DNA of 58,013 nucleotides from assembly GCA_013141505.1 (NCBI GenBank), contig JABFQX010000022.1, positions 1 through 58,013 of the forward strand, in the 5' to 3' direction. The notes under the pieces are model-generated. The model saw only the letters and a program-made list of their open reading frames with translations. It was not told the origin of the DNA and did not search any database. Made by a program: the position numbers and the translations under genes. This document shows, in pieces, positions 48,470 through 56,669 of the stretch. Each line of letters starts with the position of its first letter. Positions within the stretch are counted from its first letter, which is position 1. Origin of the DNA: Methyloglobulus sp. Its GTDB lineage: Bacteria; Pseudomonadota; Gammaproteobacteria; Methylococcales; Methylomonadaceae.

Positions 48470-50671
48470 ATGCTGTTCGGACGTAACGTAAAAAACCCAA
48501 TCACCTTAGTAGATAAGGGCGTTGAGAAATGGTCTTATTCAACCTGTAACTATTGCTCGACTGGCTGTTCAATAGAAATAGGCGTCAATAAGGAAGGTAA
48601 GCCCGTTGCATCAAGAGGTGTAGCTAATGCCGATGTGAATCGGGGTAAGCTTTGCCTGAAAGGTATTTTTGAGCATGAAGTATTCGAATCCTTTGGTCGC
48701 GGCAAAACCCCATTGTTACGTGAACATATCCATGATGACTATCAAGAAGCCAGTTGGGATATCGCCCTTGATAAAATGGCGAGTGAAATAAAGCGGATTC
48801 AGGCGACTTACGGGCGCGATGCTTTTGCGATTGTTTCCACTGGGCAGATTTTAACCGAGGGTTTTTATACCTTAGGTAAATTGGCGCGCGGTGTCATTGG
48901 CACTAATAATTATGATGGCAATACCACTTTGTGTATGGCTTCAGCGGTATCCGGTTATAAACGTTCATTCGGTTCCGATGGGCCTCCTGGATGCTACGAT
49001 GATTTCGAACATACTGACTGCCTGATTGCCTGGGGTTCCAATCTGCCCGAACAACACCCGATTATTTATTGGCGCTTTAAAGAAGCCCAAGAAAAACGGC
49101 GCTTTCCTTTAATCGTAGTCGATCCACGGGTCACTATATTTGCACAAAACGCGGATATGCATTTGCCCATTACCCCCGGAACGGATGTAGTGCTGATGAA
49201 TGCGCTAATGTACGTGATCCTTAATGAAGGCCTGGAAGACAAAGACTATATTGCAGCGAATACCACAGGTTTTGAAGAGCTGGCAAAGGAAGTCCAGAAT
49301 TACGACCCGACCAGTGCGGCAAAAATTTGCGGGATAGACGAAGACACCATTCGTACCGTCGCACGTCTTTATGCCAATGCCAATGCGGCCATGAATATCT
49401 GGACGATGGGCATCAACCAAAGCACCCACGGTTCCGATGGCGTGGTAGGCCTTAACAATTTAAGTTTATTGACCGGTAATATCGGTAAACCTGGGGGGAC
49501 GAGCCTGTCGATCACCGGACAATGTAACGCCATGGGAACCCGCGAGTGGTCATCCTGTTCCGGTTTACCCGGTTACCGGCTGTTGGAAAACCAGCAGGAC
49601 AGGGAAGAAATTGGCAAATTTTGGGGCGTTGACCCTGAGTTCTTCCCCAAAAAGCGCGGCATGACCCAGACCGATATTTTTCCCGCCATTGAAACCGGAA
49701 AAATCAAAGGGCTTTGGCTGGTCGGCACCAATCCGATGACATCCATGCCCAATACGGCAAGAATTCGCAAAACCCTGGAGAAACTGGAATGCTGCATTGT
49801 GCAGGATTCTTATGTGGATGTAGAAACTACACAGTACGCCCATATCTTTCTACCGGCGGCGATCTGGGCGGAAAAAGAAGGCGTGTTCACTAATACGGAA
49901 CGTCGGGTCAATATCATCCGTAAGATTAAAGAGCCTTATGCCGACTCAAAACCCGATCTGATAATTTTTAACAGACTTGCCGAGCGTTTTGAGCAAAGCA
50001 AAACGATGACTTTTCCGGATAACTTTGATGAAGTATTCGAAGAAATGCGGGTGCTTTCCAAAGGCCGTTTCTGCGATATATCAGGTATGTCGCATGATCT
50101 TATTGAAAAACACCGCGGCATCCAATGGCCCTATACCGAAGAACAGGCGGCAAAAGGGGAAACGCCAGCCCATGGCGGTAAACGGCTTTATACTGAAGCA
50201 GCCAGTTTTCGCTATGCTGACGGACGGGCTAAGTTAATTCCGTTGCCTTTCATTAACAATAATGAAGTACCCGATGAGCAATATCCATTTTGGTTAAACT
50301 CCGGAAGGTTGGTCGAGCATTTTCATTCACGTACCCGAACCGGCAAAATTGCTAATAACAATAAATTCAGTCCGATCCCCTTTATGGAAATAAACCCCGA
50401 TGCTGCCGCTGATCTGGATATTCGACACCAAATGTATGTGCGTGTTATCTCACGTCGTGGCGATGCCATTGTTATGGCGATGCTAACGCATCGGGTGCCA
50501 CAAAATATGATCTTTATCCCTTTCCATTTTTTTGATTGCGTTAACCGATTGACGTTGGGATTGCTCGACCCTTATTCCAGGCAACCAGCCTTTAAGCAAT
50601 CGGCTGTCAATATTAAACACATAGACCAAGACTCAGCCGCGCAATTAAATAAGGAATTACGGGCTTATTAA
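48470..50671 (+). CDS. Molybdopterin nitrate reductase, assimilatory-type catalytic subunit
   Basis: Molybdenum-bisMGD oxidoreductase of 733 residues. The N-terminal [4Fe-4S] ligands are C26, C29, C33 and C62 (CxxCxxxC-x28-C). A molybdenum-ligand Cys is expected at C155 in the LCMASAVSGYKRSFGSDGPP motif, which closely resembles nitrate reductases. The substrate funnel and MGD motifs (GTNPMTSMPN, NSGRLVEHFHSRTRTGK) are present. It has no twin-arginine signal, so it is cytoplasmic. It lacks the C-terminal BFD-like domain of long NasA proteins. A formate-dehydrogenase-like role is possible, but the operon with nirBD makes nitrate reduction most likely. Confidence 0.88.
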   Translation: MLFGRNVKNPITLVDKGVEKWSYSTCNYCSTGCSIEIGVNKEGKPVASRGVANADVNRGKLCLKGIFEHEVFESFGRGKTPLLREHIHDDYQEASWDIALDKMASEIKRIQATYGRDAFAIVSTGQILTEGFYTLGKLARGVIGTNNYDGNTTLCMASAVSGYKRSFGSDGPPGCYDDFEHTDCLIAWGSNLPEQHPIIYWRFKEAQEKRRFPLIVVDPRVTIFAQNADMHLPITPGTDVVLMNALMYVILNEGLEDKDYIAANTTGFEELAKEVQNYDPTSAAKICGIDEDTIRTVARLYANANAAMNIWTMGINQSTHGSDGVVGLNNLSLLTGNIGKPGGTSLSITGQCNAMGTREWSSCSGLPGYRLLENQQDREEIGKFWGVDPEFFPKKRGMTQTDIFPAIETGKIKGLWLVGTNPMTSMPNTARIRKTLEKLECCIVQDSYVDVETTQYAHIFLPAAIWAEKEGVFTNTERRVNIIRKIKEPYADSKPDLIIFNRLAERFEQSKTMTFPDNFDEVFEEMRVLSKGRFCDISGMSHDLIEKHRGIQWPYTEEQAAKGETPAHGGKRLYTEAASFRYADGRAKLIPLPFINNNEVPDEQYPFWLNSGRLVEHFHSRTRTGKIANNNKFSPIPFMEINPDAAADLDIRHQMYVRVISRRGDAIVMAMLTHRVPQNMIFIPFHFFDCVNRLTLGLLDPYSRQPAFKQSAVNIKHIDQDSAAQLNKELRAY

Positions 50672-50732
50672 ACCTACAGGGGTGTTTTGGTGTCGCCTAT
50701 GTATTTACATATTATGAATATATAAATATAAT

Positions 50733-50744
50733 ACGTATATACGT
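50733..50744. promoter_or_regulatory. Palindromic putative VapBC operator
   Basis: Perfect 12-bp palindrome ACGTATATACGT in a very AT-rich stretch, 21 bases before the antitoxin ATG. Ribbon-helix-helix antitoxins usually bind such palindromes at their own promoter. The nearby TATAAATATAAT is a plausible -10 region. Confidence 0.5.
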
Positions 50745-50765
50745 TTTTTAACAAAGGAGTTCTCC

Positions 50766-51014
50766 ATGCGACAAGCATCTAATTTTAGGCTCGATGAGAC
50801 CGTAATAAACACGATTAATGTACTGGCAAAAGACCTGCATACGACAAAAACAAACGTGATTGAAGAAGCGGTGAAGCAATATGCCGGCTCATTAAAAACC
50901 AAAAGGAATGCACTCTTGCAATTCGCGGGGTCACTGGGTACAAGCGAAGCAGATAGTATTTTGGATAGCATCCAACGGGATAAAAACAGCAAAGATATTG
51001 ATTTCGGGTTATGA
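50766..51014 (+). CDS. Ribbon-helix-helix antitoxin (VapB-type)
   Basis: Protein of 82 residues with an N-terminal ribbon-helix-helix (ASNFRLDETVINTINVLAKDLHTTKTNVIEEAVKQY) for DNA binding and an acidic C-terminal tail that would bind the toxin. GGAG precedes the ATG. The stop overlaps the toxin start by 4 bases (ATGA), the usual toxin-antitoxin arrangement. The pair interrupts the nitrate operon between the reductase and its electron-transfer gene. Confidence 0.85.
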   Translation: MRQASNFRLDETVINTINVLAKDLHTTKTNVIEEAVKQYAGSLKTKRNALLQFAGSLGTSEADSILDSIQRDKNSKDIDFGL

Positions 51015-51406
51015 ACGTTGTCATCGACAGCGATATTTTGATTTATTTCTTGAAAGGCCAGCAAGAGATAGTTGATAAGCTAAGCGCACACCCAATCGAA
51101 AATATTTTTACTACTCGGATCAATGTCACTGAGTTGTTATATGGCGCGTTTAATTCGGCAAAAGTTGCACAGAATATGGCAAAAATAAGCGCGTTTTTAG
51201 CGAATTTTCATATCCTTGAGTTTGATGAAAAAGCCAGCATGACATTTGCCCAAGAAAAAGCTCGGTTAAAAAAGAACGGCGATCTGATTGCCGATATGGA
51301 TTTGATGATTGCAAGCATTGCGTTGGCTAATAAGTTTTCTGTTGTCACTAATAATCATAAGCATTTTGACCGTATTGAGGGCTTGATGGTGGAAAGGTGG
51401 CTGTGA
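51011..51406 (+). CDS. PIN domain toxin (VapC family)
   Basis: RNase toxin of 131 residues. PIN acidic residues are seen in VIDSDILIYF (D6/D8), the NVTELLYGA Glu, IADMDLMIAS and NNHKHFDRI. It is the partner of the upstream RHH antitoxin. VapC toxins cleave structured RNA such as initiator tRNA or the sarcin-ricin loop; the target here is unknown. Length and motifs suggest an intact toxin. Confidence 0.88.
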   Translation: MNVVIDSDILIYFLKGQQEIVDKLSAHPIENIFTTRINVTELLYGAFNSAKVAQNMAKISAFLANFHILEFDEKASMTFAQEKARLKKNGDLIADMDLMIASIALANKFSVVTNNHKHFDRIEGLMVERWL

Positions 51407-51488
51407 ACATAATGATTGGAAATAAATATAGATTTATAGATTGCATTGAATGCAACCCTGCGGGGCTTAATTTTACGTTAGGAATTAT

Positions 51489-51962
51489 ATGGATAAACCA
51501 CCGATAAGCTTATTCATACCTTCTTACGTTGTTGAATATGCAATTGTCGATTCAACAGTCAAATATATGAATAAGAAAAATTTATGGGCCGGTGATGAGT
51601 GGCTAGGTGCAGTACCAAAATTAGCTATCTCCAAAGACATTGAAACATCCGAATTTCGCCTGTCACACTGTAACGAAGAGTGGGAAGACCTCTGCGCTGT
51701 TCAATCGGCAACGACAATTGAGGAAATCAAGGAAATTGCCGAAAAACATTACCAAGGAATTAACAAAAAGTGAATTCAGACAGACTATAACGAGTCTGAT
51801 GCTATCGCTCTGATTGAAGAAGAAAAAGAAATGAGCATGTGTTCTTTTTGCGGACGATCTCCCTGGGATGAAGAAATGCAGAAAATGATTATCAATGAAA
51901 AAGCAAGAATTTGTGGGCGATGCATCAAGTCTTTCTACAACGAGATTCAAAATGACCATTAA
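51489..51962 (+). pseudogene. ClpX-type zinc-finger protein split by an in-frame TGA
   Basis: A 94-codon frame (51489-51773) ends in TGA, but the same frame continues without further stops to TAA at 51960. The downstream part has its own ATG at 51831 and encodes 43 residues with CSFCGRS ... RICGRCIKSFYNEI, a four-Cys zinc finger like the ClpX N-terminal domain. Read together the protein would be about 156 residues: an unknown N-terminal domain (FIPSYVVEYAIVDSTVKYMNKKNLWAGDEWLGA) plus the finger. It could be a mutated gene, two small genes, or low-level readthrough. The N-terminal part matches nothing I know. Confidence 0.6.
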
Positions 51963-51991
51963 CTTGTTGTTTGTGCAATAGATAGAAGTAG

Positions 51992-52042
51992 GGTACGCAC
52001 CGCGTACCTTTCGATGACAGAAAATGGTACGCGGCGCGTACC
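51992..52042. repeat. Two tandem 17-bp palindromes (REP-like)
   Basis: GGTACGC-ACC-GCGTACC (51992-52008) and GGTACGC-GGC-GCGTACC (52026-52042) have identical arms, both followed by TT, and are 34 bases apart. They sit directly ahead of the DmsBC-like gene. They could be a dispersed palindromic repeat or a pair of operator sites on one DNA face. Confidence 0.75.
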
Positions 52043-52058
52043 TTACATTGGATACATT

Positions 52059-53969
52059 ATGTTTGAAGTACGCGATGATGAACCCAAATACGCTTTCCTA
52101 AATAATAAGGAAAGCAAGGAAAAAAACCGCTACAACCTTAACATCGAATTGACCGATGAAGGCAGCGAGTTAAGATGTAAGAGCCTAAACATTAACGGTG
52201 ATGCGGCTATTGGTGAAAACCCTGACCGTTATAAGCAACACGGCTTTTATTTCAATGCCGACAACTGCATCGGCTGTCATGCTTGTGAATCTGCTTGTAG
52301 CGAAAAAAATGATGTCCCTGCACACATTGCCTTTCGTTCGGTCGGTTTTGTCGAAGGCGGTACGTATCCGGATTATCAGCGTATTAACATTTCAATGGCG
52401 TGTAACCATTGCGATGACCCGGTTTGCTTAACGGGCTGTCCTACTCGTGCCTATACCAAATTTGCCGAATACGGCGCGGTGCTGCAAGACCCTGATATTT
52501 GTTTTGGTTGCGGGTACTGTACCTGGGTATGTCCTTACAATGCGCCGCAACTTGATCCTGTTAAAGGTGAAGTTTCCAAATGCAACATGTGTGTAGATCG
52601 GCTGGAAGTTAACCTGAAACCAGCCTGTGTTGCTGCCTGTTTAGGTAATGCACTGGACTTCGGCGTAATCGAGAATATCCCTGAAAATCGCACTCAAGCG
52701 AAAACAGAAATACCAGGATTTCCTACTACCGATATTACGCATCCCAATATCCGTTTCCAACAAACCCGCACCACGCATCGGGAAATGACCCGTACCGACG
52801 ATATGCCACTGAAATATCATCGTGACGACGCGCAAGATAAATTCAAACCAGTCGTTGACGAAAAGCAAGGTAAAGAACGGTATTGGAATTTACGTAAGCT
52901 GCTGACCAGCCACGAAAGTGCTCACGTTATTTTCACGCTGTGTACACAGGCTACGGTAGGGGCTTTTGCACTGCTGATATTGGGTAACTGGCTAAATGTT
53001 GACGCTATTGTTATGCTCAAAAATACCAATGCGTTTATCCCGCTAATCTTTGTCATAGTTGCCATAAGCACCTGGGGCTTGTTCAAATTAAATATGCACT
53101 TAGGTAAACCACACCGTTTTTATCGTGGCTTTAATAATTTAAGATTATCACCCGTTAGCCGTGAGATTGCCGGGGTTTCCATGTTTTATACCGGACTTCT
53201 GGGCTATGCCATTTTTGGTTTGTTTGATAATGGGCTGATGCAATTCGTTGCTACCAGCTTTGCTTTCGTTGGTGTCGTGAGTGGTGCGATAGGTTTATAT
53301 TACATGTATAAATTGTACCGAATCCCTGCACGGCCATTCTGGAATCACTGGCAAACAGGCAGTGCATTTTTTGGCACGATGCTCAGCTTTGGCGCATTGT
53401 TGGTTGCGGCTGTCAGTGTATGTATTCTGCCATTGGCATCTGCTGGAACACAGCCATTATTACAACTACTGGCTGCTGTCATGGTCATAGGCTTGTTTGT
53501 CGAAGGCATAGGACATATTGCCCATGCCCGTGCTATGCAGGGGGCTGAACATGAAGGTGCCGCCTCATATTACCAACAAGTCACTGAGTATGGAAAATCC
53601 TACATCCTTCGTAACTGTCTGCTAGGGTTTAATCTGGTATTAGCCGTCACCTTAGCAATGGCAGGTTTATCAGGTGCTACTGGCATTATGTTTGGATTAA
53701 TATTAGTCATAACCATGCTCGTCATGGCGGCTTTTGGGCGTTCATTATTCTTCGTATTGGTCATCCCAACCACCATGCCTGGCGCTTTTTTCTGGAAGAA
53801 CAAAGGCTTTGTCGAACATGCCAGAGCGACAGGCTTAGCCGATGCGCCCCAGCATGGCGTGGCTTATGAGCGGCATCATGAGTTCAAATATGATGAGTTT
53901 ATCAAGACCATTAAGGAAAACTCAGTTGGTGATATGGTTAAACATATTAAGTGGATATTTGGCAAATAA
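52059..53969 (+). CDS. DmsB-DmsC-type iron-sulfur/membrane anchor fusion
   Basis: Electron-transfer protein of 636 residues. Residues 1-62 are a small unknown domain. About 63-205 is a DmsB-like ferredoxin with 16 Cys for four [4Fe-4S] clusters (C70/73/76/80, C115/118/123/127, C148/151/154/158, C175/178/190/194). About 285-600 is a DmsC/NrfD-like quinol-oxidising anchor of eight or so TM helices. The frame starts at 52014, but those first 15 codons lie within a repeat; ATG 52059 is preferred. There is no Tat signal, so the clusters face the cytoplasm, next to the nitrate reductase. It probably carries electrons from quinol to that enzyme. Confidence 0.88.
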   Translation: MFEVRDDEPKYAFLNNKESKEKNRYNLNIELTDEGSELRCKSLNINGDAAIGENPDRYKQHGFYFNADNCIGCHACESACSEKNDVPAHIAFRSVGFVEGGTYPDYQRINISMACNHCDDPVCLTGCPTRAYTKFAEYGAVLQDPDICFGCGYCTWVCPYNAPQLDPVKGEVSKCNMCVDRLEVNLKPACVAACLGNALDFGVIENIPENRTQAKTEIPGFPTTDITHPNIRFQQTRTTHREMTRTDDMPLKYHRDDAQDKFKPVVDEKQGKERYWNLRKLLTSHESAHVIFTLCTQATVGAFALLILGNWLNVDAIVMLKNTNAFIPLIFVIVAISTWGLFKLNMHLGKPHRFYRGFNNLRLSPVSREIAGVSMFYTGLLGYAIFGLFDNGLMQFVATSFAFVGVVSGAIGLYYMYKLYRIPARPFWNHWQTGSAFFGTMLSFGALLVAAVSVCILPLASAGTQPLLQLLAAVMVIGLFVEGIGHIAHARAMQGAEHEGAASYYQQVTEYGKSYILRNCLLGFNLVLAVTLAMAGLSGATGIMFGLILVITMLVMAAFGRSLFFVLVIPTTMPGAFFWKNKGFVEHARATGLADAPQHGVAYERHHEFKYDEFIKTIKENSVGDMVKHIKWIFGK

Positions 53970-54028
53970 CCGATAGAATCGTGTCGGGTAAAAGTGGTCG
54001 TGCCAACAGTTGGTCAATTATCGAACGT

Positions 54029-54598
54029 ATGTTGAATGTTTTATTGGTCGAAAAAGAACTTGAAAGTGATTCGCTGGAAAGTGCGCTCAAGGGTCATGGT
54101 TTTGAATTACTCAAAATTCAGTATGACCCTCAATTTATAGAGATTGTAAAAGACACCAGCCCTGACGTAATTATTTTCAACCTTGAAACGCCTTCAAATA
54201 GGCTTATTTCTGATTTGCACAGACTCGACCAGGAACAGCCGCTACCGGTCATTATATTTGCCAATGATGGCAGTATCGACACGATCAATAAAATCACTAA
54301 AGCCGAAGTAAGCACTTACATCGTTGATGGTTTGGTTAGCCAACGCGTCAATACGATTATCCAGATTGCCGTCGCAAGATTTAAACACAAGCAAGCCTTG
54401 CGGCAGTCCCTGGAAGATGCGCGAACCCAGCTTGAAGACAGAAAACAGATAGATCGCGCCAAAGCCATCTTAATCAAGACGCAAAATTTTACTGAAGACC
54501 ACGCATATCACACGCTCAGAAAGTTGGCAATGGACAGAAATATAACATTGGGTGAAATGGCAAGGAATGTTATAGCGATGGCTGAATTGTTGAAATAG
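54029..54598 (+). CDS. NasT-type ANTAR transcription antiterminator
   Basis: Two-domain regulator of 189 residues: a receiver-like domain (about 1-120) and a C-terminal ANTAR RNA-binding domain (about 128-185, RKQIDRAKAILIKTQNFTEDHAYHTLRKLAMDRNITLGEMARNVI). The usual phosphorylated Asp is replaced by Asn (N51 in DVIIFNLETPS), so phosphorylation at this site is unlikely, consistent with NasT-like control by a protein partner. The longer frame from 53951 overlaps the upstream gene; Met at 54029 starts the receiver fold. Its predicted target is the two-hairpin leader ahead of nirB. Confidence 0.9.
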   Translation: MLNVLLVEKELESDSLESALKGHGFELLKIQYDPQFIEIVKDTSPDVIIFNLETPSNRLISDLHRLDQEQPLPVIIFANDGSIDTINKITKAEVSTYIVDGLVSQRVNTIIQIAVARFKHKQALRQSLEDARTQLEDRKQIDRAKAILIKTQNFTEDHAYHTLRKLAMDRNITLGEMARNVIAMAELLK

Positions 54599-54613
54599 CA
54601 AACATAATCTTGT

Positions 54614-55540
54614 ATGAAAACATTTATTAAAGTGATTGAAATTTGGATGCCAGACGAAGATCGCACGCAATTGGTTTTTGGCTCCGGTCTCTATGGATCA
54701 TTGCTTGATTTCAAAAACGCCAGCGAGTACCAGCATTTTGCTTACGATGAAGGCTTACCCGGCAAGGCCTGGGCTGCGGGTCATCCGATTGTGCTCAAGC
54801 ATTTTGAGCGGTCTTACTTTAAACGCACGCAAGCCGCCCAACAAGCGGGCTTAACCTGCGGAATCGCCTTGCCGATTTTTGCCGGTGATTTTTTATTGGC
54901 GGTTGTGGTTTTTTTATGCGGCGATGATGATGAACAAGCCGGTGCAATCGAAGTCTGGCGCAAAGAGCCAGGCACTGGCGATGAATTACATGTCCTGGAT
55001 GGCTATTACGGCAGTCTGAAACAGTTTGAAACTTTCTCAAAACAAACAAAAATGTCCAAAAGCCAGGGCATACCGGGAATTGCCTGGGCAACTGGTATGC
55101 CCGTACTCACGGAAGATATTGGCAATGACCCTAAATTCATCCGTTCATCTTACGCGCAAGAAATCGGCATGACGACCGCCCTCGGCATACCGGTATTTAA
55201 CAGCCCTGAACGCAGCTATGTGATGACGTTTTTGTCAGCGAAAGCGACACCGATTGCGAAACGTATCCAGATCTGGATTCCCGATCAGGAAGGCAAACAT
55301 TTGCTTTGCCAACAAGGTTATAGCAAGGCCAGCAATGGTCTGGCAGAAATCTTTGAAACCATCACCGTGACCAAAGGCATCGGCGCATTGGGTCGGGTTT
55401 GGTTGACCGGAATACCCTGCATTACCGGGGTTACGGACGATATTAATTACAATCCGGCGCTAGATAACCTAAACAGTATGTTGGCAATTCCAGTGATCGA
55501 AGCGGGGTTTTTCAAAGCAATTGTGACTTTCTTGTTTTAA
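54614..55540 (+). CDS. Triple GAF-like domain protein, putative nitrate sensor
   Basis: Protein of 308 residues made of three tandem, related GAF-like modules: about 8-105 (IEIWMPD ... GLPGKAWAAGHPIVL), 112-205 (IEVWRKE ... GIPGIAWATGMPVLTED) and 218-308 (IQIWIPD ... GIGALGRVWLTGIPCITG). No kinase, HTH or membrane segment is present. It lies 15 bases after the ANTAR gene and ends the operon. GAF domains bind small ligands; with no NasS gene in the window, this is the natural candidate to control the ANTAR protein in response to nitrate, nitrite or nitrogen status. That role is inference. Confidence 0.8.
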   Translation: MKTFIKVIEIWMPDEDRTQLVFGSGLYGSLLDFKNASEYQHFAYDEGLPGKAWAAGHPIVLKHFERSYFKRTQAAQQAGLTCGIALPIFAGDFLLAVVVFLCGDDDEQAGAIEVWRKEPGTGDELHVLDGYYGSLKQFETFSKQTKMSKSQGIPGIAWATGMPVLTEDIGNDPKFIRSSYAQEIGMTTALGIPVFNSPERSYVMTFLSAKATPIAKRIQIWIPDQEGKHLLCQQGYSKASNGLAEIFETITVTKGIGALGRVWLTGIPCITGVTDDINYNPALDNLNSMLAIPVIEAGFFKAIVTFLF

Positions 55541-55557
55541 TTGTTTTTTGCAACATT

Positions 55558-55681
55558 ATTGATCCGGCCTTTTAAAGTTTGAAATCGGTGTTTCGCCCTT
55601 CGGCTCCGCTCAGGGAACGAAACCGCAGCGTTCCCTGAGCGGAGCCGAAGGGAAATTAAAGCTTCATAAGGCCGAATCAAT
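55558..55681. repeat. MITE-like palindromic element
   Basis: Terminal inverted repeats of 14 bp with one mismatch (55558-55571, 55668-55681) flank a perfect 24-bp inverted repeat (55596-55619 and 55629-55652, 9-base loop; CCCTTCGGCTCCGCTCAGGG in the left arm). The inner palindrome resembles a widely dispersed bacterial repeat. It sits 17 bases after the triple-GAF gene and would form a strong hairpin in RNA, so it may also end the operon. No transposase is encoded. The following 55682-55928 holds no gene; it should contain the promoter of the next one. Confidence 0.8.
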
Positions 55682-55928
55682 AGCTAAGTTTAAGACATCG
55701 CCGCAACTCTTCATCCCCCAATCGCTGCAAGTACATTCATCCCGTTAATCAAAACATTTAGGCACTGGACTATCAGGTGATCCGTGATAATCTGAGAGTT
55801 AATTTACCTGGACGTTTTCTGCTTTGTTAGCAAAGATTTAGTCATGTTTGTCCATGTTTAATCATGCTGTAAAATCTGTAAATAATTGTAATTATTATGA
55901 AAACTAATTTATTAATCTGGAGTATCCA

Positions 55929-56669
55929 ATGTGGATGATCTATCTTTCTCTCGCCCTGCAAATCATATTTAGCATTCATGCGATCAAGACCGGGCGGCCA
56001 TTTGTGTGGGTTTTAGTGATGATCTTGTTTTCAGTGTTGGGTGTTGCTGGCTATATCATCGTCGAATTGCTGCCCGAATGGTGGTCTTCGCGTAGCGGTA
56101 ATAAAGTTAAAAATGCCATTGGCAAAACCATTGATCCAGAAAAAGCCCTGAAAGCGGCACAGAAAGCGTGTGAGCAGGTCGATACAGCAAAAAACCGGAT
56201 GAATCTGGCGGAACAATATCTGTTGCTGCACCGCTACCAGGAGGCGCGGGATGCACTTGCCCCTGCTATGACCGGTTTCTACGCCGAAGACCCAGAAATG
56301 TTGCTGGGCATGGCTAAAGCCGAGTTTGGCATTAACAATCCAGAGGCGGCTATATCCCTGTTAGGTAAATTAAAAGCAGCAAATCCTCAATTCAAATCGC
56401 CCGAAGGCCATTTACTCTATGCCCGTGCCCTCGAAGGTGCAGGGCGCATACCCGAAGCCATCCACGAATATGAAGCATTGAGCCAATATTACACAACCCC
56501 TGAACCGGCCTGTCGCTTGGCGCAGATTTATAAAACACAAGGCAAGCAGGATAGGGCGGATGAGTTGTTCAAATCAGTCCTCAAACGCAGCGTTAACGCG
56601 GGCAAGCATTTCAATGAAATCAATAAAGAGTGGGTCAAGCTGGCTAAGCGGGAAGTTGGCGGGAATTAA
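55929..56669 (+). CDS. Membrane-anchored TPR-repeat protein
   Basis: Protein of 246 residues. Two N-terminal TM helices (about 3-18 and 26-48, GRPFVWVLVMILFSVLGVAGYIIVELLPEWW) resemble the PLDc_N membrane hairpin. The cytoplasmic part holds about four tetratricopeptide-like helix pairs (residues about 72-225, such as NLAEQYLLLHRYQEARDAL and YARALEGAGRIPEAIHEYEAL). TPRs mediate protein-protein contacts; no partner is evident. It is a single gene with a reasonable GGAG site ahead of the ATG. Confidence 0.85.
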   Translation: MWMIYLSLALQIIFSIHAIKTGRPFVWVLVMILFSVLGVAGYIIVELLPEWWSSRSGNKVKNAIGKTIDPEKALKAAQKACEQVDTAKNRMNLAEQYLLLHRYQEARDALAPAMTGFYAEDPEMLLGMAKAEFGINNPEAAISLLGKLKAANPQFKSPEGHLLYARALEGAGRIPEAIHEYEALSQYYTTPEPACRLAQIYKTQGKQDRADELFKSVLKRSVNAGKHFNEINKEWVKLAKREVGGN

